This document shows positions 48,585 to 58,700 of a stretch of 64,000 nt of DNA, in pieces. Position numbers and translations under genes: made by a program. The stretch's first letter is position 1; each line of letters opens with the position of its first letter. The notes beneath the pieces were generated by a model that was given only the letters and a program-made list of their open reading frames with translations, made no database searches and was not told the DNA's origin. Source of the stretch: Rhodococcus sp. WMMA185. Lineage in GTDB: Bacteria; Actinomycetota; Actinomycetes; Mycobacteriales; Mycobacteriaceae. The DNA lies in NCBI RefSeq assembly GCF_001767395.1, contig NZ_CP017014.1, positions 434,001-498,000 of the forward strand, read 5' to 3'.

Positions 48585-48621
48585 GCGGGCGCCTTCACAC
48601 AGGATGTGTGAGGGCGCCCGC
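48585..48621. terminator. Bidirectional terminator between convergent genes
   Basis: The 17-bp arms 48585-48601 and 48605-48621 are complementary except for one G-T pair, with a GGA loop. The convergent secreted-protein gene and acyl-CoA synthetase gene end on either side. Confidence 0.8.
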
Positions 48622-48661
48622 GCTCTAGATCGACCCAATCGTGTGCAGGTTCAATGCGAGG

Positions 48662-50323
48662 TCAGACCATGATGTCGCGGCGGATCATCTTTCCGGTGGC
48701 GTTGCGGGGCAGCGGGTCGGTGGTGATCCGCCACCGCGACGGCACCTTGAAGTACGACAGACGCTCGGCGACGTAGTCGCGCAGTTCGTCTTCCGTCGTC
48801 GTGGCATCCGCTCGCAGCACCACTAGCGCGGACACTTCCTGCCCCAAATCCTTGTGAGGCGTCCCGATCACGGCGCACTCGAGCACACTGGGGTGCTCGT
48901 CGAGGCACTGCTCCACCTCGACGGGATACACATTCTCACCGCCGCGCAGGATGAGATCCGACCTACGTCCGACCAGGCGCAGCCGGCCGTGCTCGACGAC
49001 GCCGCAGTCGCCGGTTCGCAACCACCGTCCGGGAGCGATCGCCGCGTCGGTCGCCGCCTCGTCTCCCCAATAGCCGAGCATGACGTATGGGCTGCGCACA
49101 CAGATCTCACCTTCGGTGCCATCGGGTACTCGCTCACCGTGCGGATCCCGGATCTCCATACTGACGGTGATGATCGGGCGCCCGAGTGTGTCGGGGATTT
49201 GTTCGAGTTCTTGCGGGGTCGCGACGGCGATCGCGGTACAACTCTCAGTCAGCCCGTAACTGTCCGCCAGCGAGGTTCGGGCGAAGGGTGCCTTCTCACG
49301 TAGCCGTTCCTTGAACGCCGGCGACGAGGGCGCCGAGGCCAGCGCGAACGACGTGAGCGAAGACAGGTCGTACTTGTCGAGGTCCGAGTGCTCGATGAGA
49401 CGTGAGGCCATAGTGGGGACCGCACCCCAGTTGGTGACACGCTCCCTCTCGACGAGTCCGAGCACCGCGTCCACGTCGAATCCGCCCTGGTGCATGACGA
49501 CTGCGCCACCGGTCGCCAGTCGCGGAATCACCAGATTGTGCAGGCTCGCAATGTGGAAGAGCGGGGATGTCAGTAGATAGCGCAGTTCACTCGGTACGGA
49601 CGGGTCGACGGGTCTTCCAGTGAATTCGCCGGCCAGGGCATCGCTGAAGCGGTGGTAGTCGACGACGGCCAGGATGTTTCGTTGCGAGTGCAGGGCACCC
49701 TTGGGCCTACCGCTCGTGCCGCTCGTGTAGAGGATTACGGCGGGATCGTCCTCGTCGACTTCCGTCTGCGGCATTGTGGCTCCCGCGTAACGGGAGAAGA
49801 TCTGAGGAAGATCTCCTTCCATATTGAGGACCGGGATATCGGTGCCGACGGAGGCGAGAGACTTGGCACCGTCTGCGTCTGCGATCACCACCGTGGGGCT
49901 GCTGTGCCCCAGCGCGTACTCGACTTCCCGCGGCACCCACCAGGCGTTCAGCCCGACGCTGATGGCACCTAGCATTTGAGTGGCCCAGAATGTGATCACC
50001 CACTCGGGCGCGTTCGCGGCGAGAATTGCGACTCGATCGCCCTTTCGGACTCCGTAGTCGTCGCGTAACGACGTCGCCAATGCAGCGACGGCCGCCGCGT
50101 GTTCGGTGTAGGAGAGTCGACGGTCCGTCGTCACGAGGTAGTCCCGCTCGCCCCACTGGAGCGAAGCAGTGAGGAGTTCACCTACCGACCGTCCTCGGTT
50201 CTTCATCACCGGCATCTGGGCACCGAGTACAGACTCTTCGACGATCTCGAACCGTCCGCCGGGACCGGTGAGGCGGGAAATCACTTGATTGAGGTATTGC
50301 TGCGGATCTGTTGGGACAGTCAT
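48662..50323 (-). CDS. Class I acyl-CoA synthetase (AMP-forming)
   Basis: 553-residue ANL enzyme, FadD-like. A3 loop [19 protein letters not shown]5-like DSYGLTESC, hinge [37 protein letters not shown] and A10 [14 protein letters not shown] with catalytic Lys. Hydrophobic carboxylate substrate is likely. ATG 50323 has AAAGG 7 bases upstream; further upstream codons are unconserved. No associated thiolase or dehydrogenase genes. Confidence 0.9.
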   Translation of the reverse strand: MTVPTDPQQYLNQVISRLTGPGGRFEIVEESVLGAQMPVMKNRGRSVGELLTASLQWGERDYLVTTDRRLSYTEHAAAVAALATSLRDDYGVRKGDRVAILAANAPEWVITFWATQMLGAISVGLNAWWVPREVEYALGHSSPTVVIADADGAKSLASVGTDIPVLNMEGDLPQIFSRYAGATMPQTEVDEDDPAVILYTSGTSGRPKGALHSQRNILAVVDYHRFSDALAGEFTGRPVDPSVPSELRYLLTSPLFHIASLHNLVIPRLATGGAVVMHQGGFDVDAVLGLVERERVTNWGAVPTMASRLIEHSDLDKYDLSSLTSFALASAPSSPAFKERLREKAPFARTSLADSYGLTESCTAIAVATPQELEQIPDTLGRPIITVSMEIRDPHGERVPDGTEGEICVRSPYVMLGYWGDEAATDAAIAPGRWLRTGDCGVVEHGRLRLVGRRSDLILRGGENVYPVEVEQCLDEHPSVLECAVIGTPHKDLGQEVSALVVLRADATTTEDELRDYVAERLSYFKVPSRWRITTDPLPRNATGKMIRRDIMV

Positions 50324-50498
50324 CGGCCGACCTTTCGTCCTCGCGCACTTGTGATCGGTACACGATGGCACGCCGCGACGCGTTCCCGTGGCATATTGAC
50401 GCTCATCGCGAAGGGCCCGAGATTCCCTTCGCCGAAGGTCCCAGTTGGTCAGTCAGGTTGCACCGGTGTGACATTGGGCGGTGAAAGCCAAGGGAACT

Positions 50499-51368
50499 CT
50501 ACTGCTGCGCCTGAGCCGCTGCCGCCCGTGCACCCAGATCGTCGAGGCAGATCTGATGGCGCGGCGGGCGGTCGACAATCACCTCCCGGCTCGTACCGAG
50601 TTCACGATCGACGTGTAGGAGTTCACCCGACCGCAGGGGCGTCCACCCAGGGTCTTCGTCCATCTGCTCACTTGCGACCACCACCGATGGGTATTCGGCG
50701 AGATGTTCGGCCCGCGCACGAATTCTGCCGGTTGCGCTCGCGTGTTGAAGGTGCCGGCCGCCGCTTGGACCGCCGGCCCGACGTTCGAGGACCAGAAGGT
50801 CGTGAGTGTCCGGGTAGCGCAGCGCCCACAGGCTGTCAGGGGTGGTCAGGACGAAGTTGAGGGCGTAGATCGGCTGGTTGTCGGCCAGCCACCGGACCCC
50901 CGCGGTGATACCTGCCGTCACGTCGCCCCGGCATATGTCGATGTGGCGGGTGATGAGTGCGAAAACGCGCTCGGAGTCGGTGTCGCCGTGGACGAGGCCG
51001 AGGTCCGGCCCCAGTTCGGACTCGAGTCGGGGTAGGTCCTCGACCACGCCGTTGTGAGCGAAGAGACGACCACGCTGAGTGAAGGGATGCGTGTTCTGCG
51101 GAAGCAGGTCACCCGTCGTCGCAAACCGGATGTGAGCGATGAACGTCGCCGAGTACCGGTGCTTCGCCTCCTCCGCAAACTCCCTGTCCCCGTATGCGGC
51201 GAGCGGTTGCTTCTCGACTACCGGGGTTCCGTCCGCAGCGTATGTCCCGAGCCCCGTTCCGTCCGGGTCGCGCCGACTTTGCTGCAGGAGGCTGTCCGGT
51301 GCGTCGAGCAACCAGAAGGACGCGCGGACGCGGTGTGGGGAGGCGGACAGCCCGAACAAGCGGCACAC
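50499..51368 (-). CDS. Class II glutamine amidotransferase, EgtC-like paralogue
   Basis: 289-residue Ntn-hydrolase fold protein starting MCRLFGLSASP, with Cys2 as nucleophile, SRRDPDGTGLGTY and FAHNGVVEDL. It resembles the EgtC/YafJ group but is not next to egt genes, so the substrate is another gamma-glutamyl or amide compound. GTG start. It is followed upstream (same strand) by a flavodoxin-like gene 38 bp away, possibly cotranscribed. Confidence 0.85.
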   Translation of the reverse strand: MCRLFGLSASPHRVRASFWLLDAPDSLLQQSRRDPDGTGLGTYAADGTPVVEKQPLAAYGDREFAEEAKHRYSATFIAHIRFATTGDLLPQNTHPFTQRGRLFAHNGVVEDLPRLESELGPDLGLVHGDTDSERVFALITRHIDICRGDVTAGITAGVRWLADNQPIYALNFVLTTPDSLWALRYPDTHDLLVLERRAGGPSGGRHLQHASATGRIRARAEHLAEYPSVVVASEQMDEDPGWTPLRSGELLHVDRELGTSREVIVDRPPRHQICLDDLGARAAAAQAQQ

Positions 51369-51406
51369 AGGTTCTCCCGTCGACTGGCCAGTGGTTCCGG
51401 GACGGC

Positions 51407-52135
51407 TCAGCGGTAGTCAGGATTGGCGAAGTCTGGGCGGCACCCGGCTTCCCATTCCGAACGCTGATTTCCATACGCGGGAAAGCCGCCCGCACTCTTG
51501 AGCATCGCCGCGGTATGCATCAGGTTGTACGTCATGAACGTGGTGTTGCGATTGGTGAAGTCGTTCTCCGGGCCGCCGGATCCTTCATCGAGATAGGACG
51601 GTCCCGGGCCCGCCTCGCCGATCCACCCGGCATCTGCCTGCGGGGGGATCACATATCCGAGATGTTGGAGGCTGTAGAGAATGTTCATCGCACAGTGCTT
51701 GACGCCGTCCTCGTTGCCGGTGATGAGGCATCCACCTGCTCGGCCGTAGTAGGCGTACTGGCCCCGGTCGTTGAGAAGTGAAGAACAAGCGTAGAGCCGT
51801 TCGATCACCAGTTTGGTGACGGAGGCATTGTCGCCCAGCCAGATCGGTCCGGCCAGCACCAGGATGTCGGCGTCCAGGACGCGTCGATACAACTGGGGCC
51901 ATTCATCACTCGGCCAGCCGTGTTCGGTCATGTCCGGGTATACGCCGGTCGCGATGTCGTGATCGACGGCCCGGATCTGATCGACGGTGACGCCTTCCTT
52001 CTCCATCACACCGACGCTGCGGTCGATCAGCCCCTGGGTGTTGCTCACCTCCGGAGATCGCTTCAAGGTGCAGTTGATGAACAGGGCGCGCAGACCGCTG
52101 AAGTGGTGTGCGTTTTCCGGCGATGAAGTAGTCAT
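51407..52135 (-). CDS. Flavodoxin-fold NAD(P)H-dependent oxidoreductase
   Basis: 242 residues, FMN-reductase/flavodoxin family. The phosphate-binding loop is FINCTLKRSPEVSNT near residue 20 and the isoalloxazine-contact region LAGPIWLGDNASVTKLVIERL is typical. ATG 52135 has GGGAGAA 6 bases upstream. Quinone, azo or nitro reduction are all possible. It is divergent from the NRPS gene across a 600-bp gap. Confidence 0.85.
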   Translation of the reverse strand: MTTSSPENAHHFSGLRALFINCTLKRSPEVSNTQGLIDRSVGVMEKEGVTVDQIRAVDHDIATGVYPDMTEHGWPSDEWPQLYRRVLDADILVLAGPIWLGDNASVTKLVIERLYACSSLLNDRGQYAYYGRAGGCLITGNEDGVKHCAMNILYSLQHLGYVIPPQADAGWIGEAGPGPSYLDEGSGGPENDFTNRNTTFMTYNLMHTAAMLKSAGGFPAYGNQRSEWEAGCRPDFANPDYR

Positions 52136-52758
52136 CGGCTTCTCCCATGAAGTGGGTCTCGAATCAGATGAGTTCCTTCGATCCACGATAGGCCGCGGCA
52201 GCTCATCGGGGGAGAGAAGCTCTCCTAGTCAGGTTGAGCTGACCATCTCGATCCCGGACGAATTTGCTCGAGTGGGTCTAGAACGGCCATTGCCTTCGCT
52301 GCACCCGAGGGGGTGGGTACGCACTGAGTCCAGCTCTCGATGTGCCTGTGCACCAATTTCTTTGAGGATCCAGGAATCGACTTTCGCACGTACGGGCCCG
52401 ATTCTGTGCTTTCGGGAACGCTGTGCATCGCAGCAGCAGGCCACTGTCTCTGGAGCAGCTCGCACTATCGCGCAGCATCGTCAGCCACTAGAATCCGATC
52501 CCGTTGCGATCACGCACGAGCGCCCCGAGCGGGCGTGATCGACTGAGCAGGAACCAAGATCACGCGCATTCACAATGGCGTCGCATGTCAATGAGGCTAG
52601 TTGGTAGGCTCTATTACACCCGGCCTGGAAACTATCCAGCTTGGCTACGGGGTATGCAGGTGTAGATCCTCGCACGAGTAAATCAGGCGGTACTGGGTCC
52701 GCCGGGGTACTGCCCAGGTTCCCAGGCTTGCGGACACATAGCGGTGGGGAACAAATCA
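52136..52758. other. Gene-free region upstream of the NRPS gene
   Basis: About 620 bases with no credible protein. It contains three GATCACGC half-sites (52508-52565) and must hold the promoters for the NRPS and the flavodoxin-like gene. No tRNA or mobile element seen. Confidence 0.5.
52508..52565. promoter_or_regulatory. Three GATCACGC half-sites upstream of the NRPS
   Basis: GATCACGC at 52508-52515 and 52558-52565, and its reverse complement GCGTGATC at 52533-52540. The first two form an 8+8 dyad with a 17-base spacer; the third repeats the first. The set lies about 200 bases before the NRPS start. Confidence 0.4.
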
Positions 52759-55700
52759 GTGTCATCGTCGGACGATCTCGATTTCAGCTACGCCCAGTGT
52801 GGACTGTCGAACGTTGACATTCCGACGCAGTCGGGTCTGTTCCCTCTTTCTGCTGCTCAACGCGGTATCTGGTTCGCCCAGCATCTCCTCGATGATGTTC
52901 CGATCGCGATTTCACAGTACGTGGAGTTCACCGATCTAGATCTCGACGTCGACCTATTGGTAGAGAGCGCGCTCATCGCGACACGCGAACTCGGAACCGG
53001 CATGCTGAGGATCGTCGAGAGAGATGGTGAACCGTTCCAGTTGATCGACGAGTCGCTCAGCCCCGAGTGGGTTCATCGCGACTTTCGGTCCGAAGGAGAT
53101 CCATGCGCGGCCGCCCACGCGTGGATGCGGGCCGAATACAGCACACCGATCGACCTGCTGAGCGATCGGCTGATCTGCTCCGCAACGCTCCGCCTTGCCG
53201 ACAACCACTACTACTTGTACTCGCGAATCCACCACATCGCGCTCGACGGCTTCGGCGCAATGACGTTCATGAACCGGACGGCGGAGTTGTATGCGGCAAG
53301 GGTAGAAGGACGCGATCCGGCGAGGTTCCGGGCTAATTCACTCCGTGAAATCGTCGAGGACGAGCATCGATACCGCACATCCAACAGATTCGAGAAGGAT
53401 CGCCAGTATTGGTCCGAGCGTAGCCACAACTTCCCGGATCCGATCAGTCTTGCAGGATGGTCGGCATCCCCCAGACTGCCTGCCCGGGTTGTCAGCGCAC
53501 CATTTCCGCGCGCTACGGAAGTTTCTGTGCAGCGGCTACTGTCCCGGCGACCGGGTTCGATGTTCGCTACCGTGGCGGTGGCCGCGGTGGCGGCGTTCTT
53601 GTCCCGACTTACCGGCGAGGACGATGTCGTGCTGAGTCTGCCGGTCTCGGCCCGCACGACCGCGAGACTGCGCAACTCCGGCGGCATGGTCGCCAACGTG
53701 GTGCCGATCCGTCTACCGGTACGGGGCGAAACAACGGTTGCCGACCTGATGCGGTCTGCGCAACTCGAGTTGACGGGCGCGCTGCGCCACCAGCGGTACC
53801 GGCACGAGGACATTCGGCGAGACGCCGGGATCGTCGGTGGCCATCGGGGCCTCTTCGGTCCGTCGATCAACATCATGCTGTTCGAGAACGAGTTTCGAGT
53901 CGGTGACTCGGTCGGCCGCTTCAACGTGCTAGGTACCGGTCCCGTCGAGGATCTGACCGTGAATCTGTACCCCAGCATCACGGGTCAGGTGGCGCAGATC
54001 GACTTCGAGGCCAATCCGAATCTGTACACCGAGGAGCAGTTGGGTGGACACCACACGCGATTCCTCCAATTCCTGGCCGTCTTCGCTGACGCGCCGGCCC
54101 ATCGCCGGATCGGCGACCTCGCGATCCTGAATGAGGATGAGGTCGCGCACCTGGTCCCTGCGTGCGGCCCGGAGCGTGAACCGGTGCGTCTGCTGCCCGA
54201 TCTGCTGGCCGAAGGTGTGGCTGCTGCCCCGGACGGTATCGCGATCCGTGCATCGGGTACGGAGATCACCTACCAGGATCTCGTGGCCCGTTCCAACCGC
54301 TTGGCACGGTTGTTCATCGCGCATGGTGTCGGCCCGGAGACCTATGTAGCGTTGTGCCTGCCACGATCGGCGGAGTCGTTGGTCGCGTTCTGGGCTGTCG
54401 CCAAGGCGGGCGCCGCCTTCGTGCCGATCGACCCGAGTCTGCCGACCGATCTGGTCGCGCACATGCTCACCGATTCGGGTGCGCTCGTGGGTATCACCCT
54501 GGATGAGCTGGTCGTGGATCTTCCCGACACCACACACTGGATCACGCTCGACGCCGAAGCGACTATCCGGCAGTGTGCGGGTCTGACGGACGCGCAGATC
54601 ACGGATGCGGAGCGCACTTCGGTTCTGCGACCGGACAACACGGCGTACATGATCTACTCGTCGGGTCCGACCGGTGTCCCGAAAGGCGTCCCGGTCACAC
54701 ATGCCGGGCTGGCGGATTTCGGGGCCGCCGCCCGCTCGGAACTCGGTGTCACCGCTCAATCGCGGGTGTTGTGCTTCTCGTCGGCGAGCTTCGATGCCTC
54801 CGTGTTCGAGATGATCCCGGCGTTCAGTGCCGGTGCCACCATGGTCGTTGCCCCACCGGAAGTGCGCGGCGGGAACGAACTGAATGACGTCTTGCGAAAG
54901 GAGATGGTGACACACATCATTTCGGCTCCTGCGGCGCTCGACACCATCGACCCGCGGACACTCGAACATCTCGAGACGGTGGTGGTGTGCGGGGGTGTGT
55001 GCACATCAGACCTCGTTGACCGGTTCGGCACGGCGTGCAGGTTCATCAACAGCTACGGGCCCACCGAAACGACGATCGTCGCGACCGTCGGCGAGCTGTC
55101 GCGGGGTAGCCCGATTGCCGTCGGCGGGCCCCTCCAGGGCATGAGAGCCGTTGTCTTGGACCGCAGGCTGCAGCCGGTCCCGGCGGGGGTCGTCGGAGAA
55201 CTCTACCTGGCCGGGCTGGGCCTGGCGCGCGGGTATCACGACCATCGGGGGTTGACGGCGGAGCGGTTCGTGGCCAACCCATTCGGGGAACCGGGGCAGC
55301 GTTTTTATCGTACTGGTGACGAGGTGCGTTGGGTCCGTTCGCCCGGCCCCGAGGGATATTCTCTCGAGCTCATCGGCCGATCCGACTATTGGGCGGATGT
55401 GTTGGCGGGGTTGCCGGATGTGTTGGGGTTGCCGGCGGATCGGCCGCGGCCTGCGGTGCGGTCGGGTGCTGGGGGCAGTGTGGAGTTCGTGGTGTCGGCG
55501 GCCACGGCGGGGCGGGTGCGGTCGTGGACGCGGGAGCGGGGGGCAACCCCGTTCATGGTGGTGCATGCGGCGTTGTCGGTGGTGTTGGCGAAGCTCAGTG
55601 GCAGCACCGATATCGCGGTGGGATCGGCGGTCGCGGGTCGGGGTGAGGCGGCGCTCGATCATCTGGTGGGGATGTTCGTGAACACGTTGGTGCTGCGGGT

Positions 55701-58700
55701 CGAGTGTGATCCGGATCTGTCGTTCACCGAGTTGGTTGATTCCGTGCGGGAGCGGGACCTCGAGGCGTTCGCGCATGCGGATGTGCCGTTCGAGGCTCTG
55801 GTGGAGAAGTTGAACCCGACACGGTCGCAGTCGTTCTCGCCGTTGTTTCAAGTGATGTTGGCGTTCCGGAATTACACCCCGTCGCAGGTGGAGTTGCCAG
55901 GTTCGACGATCGCGCCGGTCGGAGTGGATCGGGTGGCGGCGCCGTTCGATCTGTCGATGTCGGTTGGTGAGACGGCCGACGGCGGGTATGAGGGGACGCT
56001 CGAGTACGCGACCGACATTTTCGATGCGGCGACGGCGGAGCAGATCGCGGAGCGGTTCGTACGGGTGCTCGAGGCGGTTCTCGACGATCCATCGATTCTG
56101 GTGGGGGATGTTTCGGTCCTCGACGCCTCCGAGCGGGCGTTGGTTCTCGATACCTGGAACGACACCGACCACCCAGTGCCGGAGGGGTTACTACTGGACA
56201 GGTTCGCCGAGCAGGTGGTGCGGTCTCCGGATGGGGCGGCGGTGGTGTTCGAAGGTGAGTCGCTGACGTATGCGCAGTTCGATGCTCGGGTGAATCGGTG
56301 GGCGCGGTATTTGATCGGTGTCGGGGTGGGTCCGGAGTCGTTGGTGGCGGTCGGGATGCGCCGGTCACTGGAGATGGTGATCGCTCTGTACGCGGTAGTC
56401 GAGGCCGGTGGCGGGTATGTGCCGATCGACCCCGACCAACCTCGCGAACGCAATGACGACGTACTCGAGACGGCGGATCCGGTATTGGTGCTGACCACTG
56501 CGGCCGATCGTGGTGTTCTTCCGGTGGGGTTGGAGATTGTCGAGGTTGACAACCTGGATGTGTCGGGGTATTCGTCTGCGCCGGTGACGGATACGGATCG
56601 GCGTGCTCCGTTGCGTCCGGAGAATATGGCGTACATGATCTTCACGTCGGGGTCGACCGGGCGTCCGAAGGGGGTGGCGGTCAGTCACCGCGCGATCGTC
56701 AATCAGTTGTCGTGGATGGTTTCCGAATACGCCTTCACCGACTCGGATGTGGTGGTGTCGAAGATTCCGGTGACCTTCGATGCTTCTTTGTTGGAGTTGT
56801 TCCTGCCGTTGACTGTCGGCGCCCGGTTGGTCATCGCCCGGCCGGACGGGCATCGTGATCCGGAATACCTGCTGGCGCTGATCGCGGATGCCGGTGCCAC
56901 GGTGGCGGCGTTCGTGCCGTCGATGCTGGCGACGTTGCTGGCGGATCCCACCGTACGGATACCTGCCTCGTTGCGACTGGTGTATGTCGGCGGCGAGGAA
57001 TTGCCGGTGGATCTGTTCGGGCGGCTGGCGGCGAAGTCGGAGGCACGGCTGGACAACATGTACGGGCCGACCGAGGCCGCGGTCACCGTGACGTCCTACC
57101 GGTGTGACGACCAGGACGTGGTCACCGTGCCGGTCGGTGCCCCGGTGTGGAACACCCATACGTATGTGCTCGATGCCCGTTTGCACCCGGTGGCTGTCGG
57201 GGTGGTGGGGGAGTTGTATCTGGGTGGGGTCCAGTTGGCCCGCGGGTATCAGGGCAGGGCGGATTTGACGGCGGAGCGATTCGTGGCGAATCCGTTCGGT
57301 GATCGGGGCACACGGTTGTATCGCACCGGGGACCTGGTGCGGTGGAATCGGGAGGGGAATCTCGAGTTCTTGGGGCGCACAGATTTTCAGGTGAAGGTGC
57401 GGGGTCTGCGGATCGAGTTGGGGGAGATCGAGTCGGCACTGGTGGCCGAGGATGCGGTCTCGCAGGCCGCAGCGGCGGTACACGAAAATGACCTCGGCCA
57501 GCAGCTCGTGGGGTATGTGGTGCCTGAAAGCGGCCGCTCGGTGGACAAGGAGGCGGTGCGGGAAGCCGTCGGGCGATCGCTGCCCGCGTACATGGTTCCC
57601 GCGGTCCTGATGGTCGTCGACGAGTTTCCGTTGACCGCCAGCGAGAAGGTGGATCGGAAAGCGTTACCTGAGCCGCAGTGGAAGTCCCGCGAGTTCCGGG
57701 CGCCGACGAGCCTGGTTCAAGAGACCGTTGCGGAGATTTTTGCCGAGGTCCTCGGTGTCGAGCGGGTCGGGCTCGATGACGACTTCTTCGCCCTCGGTGG
57801 CAATTCGTTGATCGCGACCCGGGTGATCGCCCGGTTGGGTGCGGCGCTCGATGCCCGGGTGCCGATGCGGGTGATTTTCGAGGCGTCGACGGTGGAGGCG
57901 TTGGCGCTACGGGTCGAGCGGCATGCCGGTGAGGGTGGGCGTCCGGTACTCGAGGCGAGTCCACGGCCAGATCGAGTGCCGTTGTCGTTGGCGCAGCAGC
58001 GGATGTGGTTTTTGAACCAGTTCGACCCGGAGTCGGCGGTGTACAACATTCCGGTAGTGATCCGATTGTCGGGTGAGTTGGATGTGGCGGCCTTGGATGC
58101 CGCGGTGGCCGATGTACTCGTTCGGCACGAGGCGTTGCGGACGGTGTTCCCGGATTCGGAACAGGGGCCGCTGCAGGTGGTGGTACCGGTCTCGCAGGTG
58201 CCGGTGGATCTGACGCCGGTCCTGGTGACTACGGAGGAGGCCGATGAGCGGATCGCAGAGTTGGTGGGTTTCGGGTTCGATGTGACCGCTGAGGTACCGG
58301 TGCGGGGGGCTTTGTTGCGGGTCTCGGAGTCCGAGCACGTGCTGGCCATGGTGGCGCACCATATTTGCACCGACGGGGTGTCGACCGCGCCGATGGCCCG
58401 GGATGTGATGGTGGCGTATGCGGCCCGTCATGCCGGACACGAGCCGGGGTGGGCTCCGTTGCCGGTGCAGTACGCCGACTACACACTCTGGCAGCGGGAG
58501 CTTCTCGGGTCGGAGGATGATCCGGAATCGCTGGCCGGCCAGCAGATCGACTACTGGACGGGTGCGTTGGCGGGGTTGCCGGATGTGTTGGCTTTGCCGA
58601 CGGATCGGCCGCGCCCTGCAGTGCGGTCGGGCGGTGGTGGTTGTGTCGAGTTCGAGGTGTCGGCGGCCACGGTGGCGCGGGTGCAGGCGTGGGCGCAGGA

